Below are positions 22,419-26,337 of a stretch of DNA of 26,337 nt, piece after piece. Position 1 is the stretch's first letter, and each line of letters starts with the position of its first letter. Made by a program: the position numbers and the translations under genes. This stretch comes from J061 sp003695725 [NCBI: Candidatus Schekmanbacteria bacterium] (GTDB lineage: Bacteria > Schekmanbacteria > GWA2-38-11), in NCBI GenBank assembly GCA_003695725.1, contig RFHX01000203.1:1-26337 (forward strand). Reading direction: 5' to 3'. The notes below the pieces were generated by a model, which saw nothing but the letters and a program-made list of their open reading frames with translations, had not been told where the DNA came from and did not search any database.

Positions 22419-23801
22419 CTATACAGGCTTTTTTGCCTTTACTCTCACTGTCTTTATAGTCTCGTTGACAATATCGGTCATATCAACACAATTCATTTTC
22501 TTGAAAATCAAATCGAACTTATCTCTCAATTCACCCATAATAGCATTCAAGTTATCTTTTGGAAGGGACCAAACCTCCTTTTTATGTGGACCAAAACCTT
22601 TCTTCCTTGTTTTATAAATGAACTGCTCATGTGTTTGCGAATCCTTCTTTTCGGAGCTGAACTTTTCGACGATAGTTTGATAAATCTTCTCTCTCAAATC
22701 AGCAGGGAAACTCTTGCTGTCATAGATAATATTTTGAAATCCTGTTGCAAGATGGACTTCCAGAGTTTCTCTTTCAGGAAAGTGTCCAAAAGCGTCCTCA
22801 GGAAGAGTTGAAGCGCCGTGTTGGACAGCGCCCCCTAAACCGTATTCTTCGCGCGCTATCTTCGATAGTGTCCCAAGAGTATCCAAATCTAATTTTACTT
22901 CGGCAATCGTTCCATCAGGAAGAGGGACTCCTCCATGGCTGGTCCCTGTTTGGACACTTATTTTTGATATACCAGCATAGTTTTTATTATATCCTTCAAG
23001 GCATTTTTTATATCCATCAAGGTATGCGCGAAGCTCTTCTGGTGTGCTGTTTTTCTTTCCCACTTCACCAATTTCACCGCCAACAGATATTGTTATACCC
23101 TCCGGTTCAAGCTCTCTTATGAATGCAGTGAGCTCTGCAGTGATTTCATAGTTGAGGCGCTGTTGTTCATCGATAGTTTCTTTTGAGAGGTCAACAAGAG
23201 TAGATGAATCGATATCGATGTTATAAAATCCTGCTTCTATTGATTCCTTGATCAAGTCCTTAAGTTTTGAAATTTCGCCTTCCCTATCCTTTTGGAAGTT
23301 TGAGGCGTTTACCTGATAATGGTCCCCTTGCAGAAAAACAGGGCCTTTATAATTTTCCTTTATGGCAGCGGCAAGCACACATGCTGCATACTCTGATGGC
23401 CTTTGAAATGTATATCCAATTTCACTTTTTGCAATTTCGAAAATATAGGCAGTTGAGTTGTTTGCTCGACCAGTTTTTATTATTTCTCTTGCTACATCGT
23501 AAGTAAGCACTCGTATGTTTATAGCAGGCACGGTCTTCTTTTGATAGCGATTCTGAGCCCTTGCCATATAGAGTCCCTGAATGGATGATGGATAAATACC
23601 GAGAGATTGTGCCGCTTCTCGGATAATCCAGCGACAAAGAGCTTTTTCTTTTTCTCCTTCATTGAAGACTGCATTCTGAACCAGCAAATCTATTCCAGAT
23701 TCTCTTAGTTCATCCTCATTTACAACATTTACATTGTCCCCGTCGATTGTGATGAAATTTTTAATCTTATTCTCGAGTTCTTGATAGTTTAAAAGTTCCA
23801 T
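22419..23801 (-). CDS. Class II fructose-bisphosphate aldolase-like protein (long, divergent)
   Basis: A 460-residue TIM-barrel protein related to class II (zinc-dependent) aldolases. Candidate metal and active-site residues can be placed by motif: D160-H161 in FLQGDHYQV, E243 in GGEIGEVG, H289 in TGTSHGGVPLPDG (compare GNVHGVY in FbaA), and H328 in AVQHGAST (compare FHGGSG). It is over 100 residues longer than ordinary FBA, with an extra N-terminal region of about 90 residues (including KALCRWIIREAAQSLGIYPSSI) and a C-terminal tail. It might cleave fructose- or tagatose-bisphosphate or another sugar phosphate. GGAGG before the ATG is a strong ribosome binding site. It follows htrA by 32 bases. 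Confidence 0.8.
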   Translation of the reverse strand: MELLNYQELENKIKNFITIDGDNVNVVNEDELRESGIDLLVQNAVFNEGEKEKALCRWIIREAAQSLGIYPSSIQGLYMARAQNRYQKKTVPAINIRVLTYDVAREIIKTGRANNSTAYIFEIAKSEIGYTFQRPSEYAACVLAAAIKENYKGPVFLQGDHYQVNASNFQKDREGEISKLKDLIKESIEAGFYNIDIDSSTLVDLSKETIDEQQRLNYEITAELTAFIRELEPEGITISVGGEIGEVGKKNSTPEELRAYLDGYKKCLEGYNKNYAGISKISVQTGTSHGGVPLPDGTIAEVKLDLDTLGTLSKIAREEYGLGGAVQHGASTLPEDAFGHFPERETLEVHLATGFQNIIYDSKSFPADLREKIYQTIVEKFSSEKKDSQTHEQFIYKTRKKGFGPHKKEVWSLPKDNLNAIMGELRDKFDLIFKKMNCVDMTDIVNETIKTVRVKAKKPV

Positions 23802-23833
23802 AACGCCTCCTACACTTTAAATGTTATATTAAA

Positions 23834-25384
23834 TTATTCCTCGATTATCGTTACGTAGTGTGTCATACCTTTGCTTTCGATTAAAAAGAGTATCCCTTCT
23901 GCAAGGTCTGCCTTGCCAATTTCTCGTTCAAAATCATCAACATTTTCAATGGGTTTTCTATTGACTTCTCTTATAATGTCTCCTCTTCTAATTCCTGCAC
24001 GGTAAGCAGTGCTTCCTCTTTCAACCCGGGAAACTACAACGCCCTTCGTATTGGTTACATCGAGCTGGCGGGCGATTTCTGGAGTGATGTTTTCAACTGT
24101 AATGCCAATCTTTTCTTCAGTACTTTTGGATTTTGCAGATACTACGCCTTCTTCCGGGTATTCCCCAAGTACTACTGTTACAGTTTTTTCTTTGCCATCT
24201 CTAACAAGTTTTACCTTTACTTTTGTACCCGGTGGTGTAGATGCCGCCTTCATTGACAAGTCTCTTGAATCCTTTACCTTTTGTCCATTGAATTCAATTA
24301 TTATATCTCCTCGTTTTATCCCTGCTTTTTCTGCAGGGCTGTCTTTTGTTACCTGTCCCACAAGAGCTCCCTCTTTGCTCTCTCTGCCAAACTGTTTTGC
24401 AAGGTTTTCATCAAGTGTTTGCACAAGCAAGCCAAGCCATCCTCTTGTTACTTTACCTTTTTCTTTCAGCTGTATGAGAATATTTTTGGCAAGATTTATC
24501 GGGATAGAAAAACCTATGCCTATATTCCCCGGACTGCCAAAACCCCCATTGGGTGAAAAGATAGCAGTATTGATTCCAACGACATTTCCTTCCATATCAA
24601 CGAGAGGTCCGCCGCTGTTTCCGGGGTTGATTGACGCATCTGTTTGTATAAAGTCATCATAAGGTCCCGCGCCGATTACTCGCTCCTTTGCGCTTACGAT
24701 ACCGGCTGTAACGGTTCTTTCCAGACCAAAAGGATTTCCGATTGCTATTACCCAGTCGCCTACGCGCAATTTATCTGAATCTCCCAGAGTCACGACAGGC
24801 AGTTTGTGGTCTGGCTCAATTTTTATAAGGGCAATATCGGTTTTGGCGTCTTTGCCTATGACTTCCGCTGTATATTCTTTGCCGTCTGATAATTTTACCC
24901 TTATTTTATCTGCTTTATCTACAACATGATTATTGGTTACGATGTAGCCGTCTTCATTAATTATGAAGCCTGAGCCGAGGGATTGCTGTCTGTATTCCTT
25001 TGGCATATCAGGCCCGAAGAAATGGTCGAAGAAATCGTCGCCAAAAAAATCTTTGAATGGAGAATCTTTGAAAGGGTTGAATCCACCGCTTCTTCTTGTT
25101 TTTATCACTCTGTCAGTGCTGATATTTACAACAGCATCCTTTACCTTGTCTGCTACATCTGCAAAGGTTGTAGGGATGAAATAATGGCTTTCTTCTTTAG
25201 GTTTTGCCTTTTTTTCTTTCTTTTCTTTTTCAATCCAGAATTTTTGCCCTGTTGAAGCAGATTTCAGTCCCAAGGCATTTTCAATTTTTGCAATATCCTG
25301 TTTAAATTCGATGTCTCCGGCAAAGTAAATGCATGCCACTGCAATTATTAACAGTATAAGAATAATTTTTTTCCTGAATTCCAT
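23834..25384 (-). CDS. Periplasmic serine protease of the HtrA/DegP-DegQ family
   Basis: A protein quality-control protease and chaperone of the cell envelope. The 516-residue product has an N-terminal hydrophobic segment (7-22; possibly an uncleaved anchor, with AVAC at 15-18 a weak lipobox). A charged linker (EKEKKEKKAKPKEE) follows. The trypsin-like domain has catalytic H153 (TNNHVV), D183 (TDIALIKI) and S257 (GNSGGP), preceded by a Phe-rich LA-type loop (FKDFFGDDFFDHFFG). Two PDZ domains lie at about 290-385 and 425-510, each with a RGDII motif. The length is typical of DegP/MucD. AGGAGG precedes the ATG. It starts two bases after the OsmC gene and belongs to that operon. Confidence 0.96.
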   Translation of the reverse strand: MEFRKKIILILLIIAVACIYFAGDIEFKQDIAKIENALGLKSASTGQKFWIEKEKKEKKAKPKEESHYFIPTTFADVADKVKDAVVNISTDRVIKTRRSGGFNPFKDSPFKDFFGDDFFDHFFGPDMPKEYRQQSLGSGFIINEDGYIVTNNHVVDKADKIRVKLSDGKEYTAEVIGKDAKTDIALIKIEPDHKLPVVTLGDSDKLRVGDWVIAIGNPFGLERTVTAGIVSAKERVIGAGPYDDFIQTDASINPGNSGGPLVDMEGNVVGINTAIFSPNGGFGSPGNIGIGFSIPINLAKNILIQLKEKGKVTRGWLGLLVQTLDENLAKQFGRESKEGALVGQVTKDSPAEKAGIKRGDIIIEFNGQKVKDSRDLSMKAASTPPGTKVKVKLVRDGKEKTVTVVLGEYPEEGVVSAKSKSTEEKIGITVENITPEIARQLDVTNTKGVVVSRVERGSTAYRAGIRRGDIIREVNRKPIENVDDFEREIGKADLAEGILFLIESKGMTHYVTIIEE

Positions 25385-25386
25385 TT

Positions 25387-25785
25387 TTATGCCTCCTGTT
25401 TTTTGTTTATAGAAAGATCTATCTTTGGATTGCCGGTTATAGTATTATGGATAAGGCAATGTTCTGCAACTCTTAAGATGGCTTTTTCTCGTGCTTTGTA
25501 GCTTTCATCAGGCATAAATATTTTGACTGAAATTTCCTCTATCTTTTCGTGTTCTTCAGAAAATTTCCAATCTACATCAAACATCAAGCCCTCTGTCTTA
25601 ATCCCTTTTGTGTTGCAGTAGGATGCAACATATACACCAATACAGGTGCCTAAGGATGCGGCAAATATCTCCGGCGGCGTTGGACCTTTGTTTTCTCCGC
25701 CATTGTCTACCGGTTGGTCTACAGTGAAACTATGATTTCGGACATTTACTGTAAACTCTTTTTTCCCGTTATATATTATTTTCAT
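25387..25785 (-). CDS. OsmC/Ohr-family protein (thiol-dependent peroxidase-like)
   Basis: A 132-residue member of the OsmC family, which reduces organic hydroperoxides or handles reactive sulfur with two cysteines. Both are present: the Cys of LGTCIGVYV and that of AEHCLIHNTI near the C-terminus. PTPPEIFAASLGTC is the family's hallmark segment. I chose the ATG at 25785, preceded by AGAAGG at six bases; an upstream TTG at 25809 would add eight residues (MEVKRRLA) but has a poor ribosome binding site. It lies between the ferritin-like gene and htrA (two-base gap), so all three are probably co-transcribed as a stress operon. Confidence 0.92.
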   Translation of the reverse strand: MKIIYNGKKEFTVNVRNHSFTVDQPVDNGGENKGPTPPEIFAASLGTCIGVYVASYCNTKGIKTEGLMFDVDWKFSEEHEKIEEISVKIFMPDESYKAREKAILRVAEHCLIHNTITGNPKIDLSINKKQEA

Positions 25786-25810
25786 TGCCAACCTTCTCTT
25801 AACCTCCAAA

Positions 25811-26269
25811 TTAACTCATCTCTTCATATTTCTTTTTAAATTGGTCGTAATGTCCCTGTTCAAAGGTAATAAAATCTGAATAAAACTTTTTATCCTCTTC
25901 ATCAACAGAAAGACTCAACAATTCCTTATAAAATTTAATAGCGCTTTCTTCAATTTTGATGGCAATATCTATGGCTTCCTTTTCCGAGATATCTTTCTCC
26001 ATAAGCTCTTCTTTTGAAGGAATATCAAGTCCCGGAAACTTTTCAGGCCTTAAATCTTCAATTTTCCATTCTTCACCTGCTTTTTTAGCGAGCTGTTTGT
26101 TTATAAGCCTAATATGAGATTCCTCTTCTTGGGCAAAAAAGGAGAAAATTTCTTTTGTGCCGTCATTTGTTGAGATAGATTTTGCCCATTCAAAAAATTC
26201 CTTTGCATATTTCTCTGCTTGAAGAGCTCTTACCAATTCTTCAATGATATTTTCATTAGCTTCACTCAT
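25811..26269 (-). CDS. Ferritin-like/rubrerythrin-type diiron protein without a rubredoxin domain
   Basis: A 152-residue four-helix-bundle protein of the ferritin-like superfamily. Diiron ligands are suggested by two ExxH motifs, EESH (49-52) in helix 2 and EQGH in the last helix (FEQGHYDQF), with further Glu residues in helices 1 (QAEKYAKEFFEWA) and 3 (KIEESAIKFYKEL). It lacks the C-terminal Cys4 rubredoxin domain of classical rubrerythrin. Such proteins reduce peroxide or store iron in anaerobes. The ribosome binding site AGGAGAGG (26281-26274) is strong. It is the first gene of the run continuing with OsmC and HtrA, so the promoter should lie in the last 60 bases of the window, where I saw no convincing boxes. 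Confidence 0.88.
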   Translation of the reverse strand: MSEANENIIEELVRALQAEKYAKEFFEWAKSISTNDGTKEIFSFFAQEEESHIRLINKQLAKKAGEEWKIEDLRPEKFPGLDIPSKEELMEKDISEKEAIDIAIKIEESAIKFYKELLSLSVDEEDKKFYSDFITFEQGHYDQFKKKYEEMS

Positions 26270-26337
26270 CTTTCCTCTCCTGAAATATAAGTCTCGTGAA
26301 TATTAAAAATTAATACGCATAATAATATATCAAAGAA

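Noticed and set aside
22745-23122. A 125-codon plus-strand open frame
   Set aside because: It is antisense to the aldolase-like gene and has no recognisable features.
24009-24662. A 217-codon open frame on the plus strand
   Set aside because: It lies fully antisense inside htrA; its Ser/Pro/Phe-rich translation is a shadow of the htrA reading frame.

Overview
This window looks like a bacterial chromosome segment from an AT-rich, Gram-negative-type organism: there is a lipoprotein signal, a periplasmic HtrA protease, a sigma-54 (NtrB/NtrC-type) two-component pair and an SLT transglycosylase. The mix of a split B12-dependent mutase module, a radical SAM/DUF2344 fusion, a DUF763 protein (best known from archaea and thermophiles), a ferritin-like protein and OsmC suggests an anaerobic or microaerophilic member of a deep, poorly cultured lineage, perhaps Deltaproteobacteria-like or a candidate phylum. 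That placement is inference. There is no phage, IS element, CRISPR array or integrase, so this is core or near-core chromosome.

Layout. Bases 1-339 are AT-rich and apparently non-coding, followed by a minus-strand tRNA-Glu(CUC). From 0.5 to 4.4 kb, two RluA-family pseudouridine synthases (minus) flank a zinc-dependent MDR dehydrogenase (plus), then an EamA transporter (minus). From 4.46 to 15.6 kb every gene is on the plus strand: DUF763, enolase, an FmdB zinc ribbon, PEP carboxylase, a lytic transglycosylase, a B12-binding mutase subunit with the GTPase MeaB, an FMN split-barrel protein, and a large radical SAM/DUF2344 protein. A 271-base gap before the radical SAM gene holds a structured, 6S-RNA-like segment. 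From 15.6 to 19.8 kb are an orphan lipoprotein, a flippase-like membrane protein, PgeF, and a translationally coupled cyclic-nucleotide-binding protein/AI-2E-family permease pair. From 19.8 kb to the end a minus-strand series reads ferritin-like, OsmC, HtrA, class II aldolase-like, histidine kinase, sigma-54 response regulator.

How they work together. Enolase and PEP carboxylase form a PEP node. The B12 subunit and MeaB belong to a methylmalonyl-CoA-type mutase whose catalytic subunit lies elsewhere. Ferritin-like/OsmC/HtrA form a tight oxidative and envelope stress cluster, and the NtrB/NtrC pair downstream may regulate part of it, although no convincing sigma-54 promoter was seen here.

I did not find a clear, undescribed multi-gene system. 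The best leads are the candidate 6S-like RNA at about 12.81-12.96 kb, an apparently leaderless transcript for the transglycosylase, DUF763 in a bacterial central-metabolism setting, the divergent long aldolase in the stress cluster, and the GSFSGA variant of the sigma-54 contact loop.
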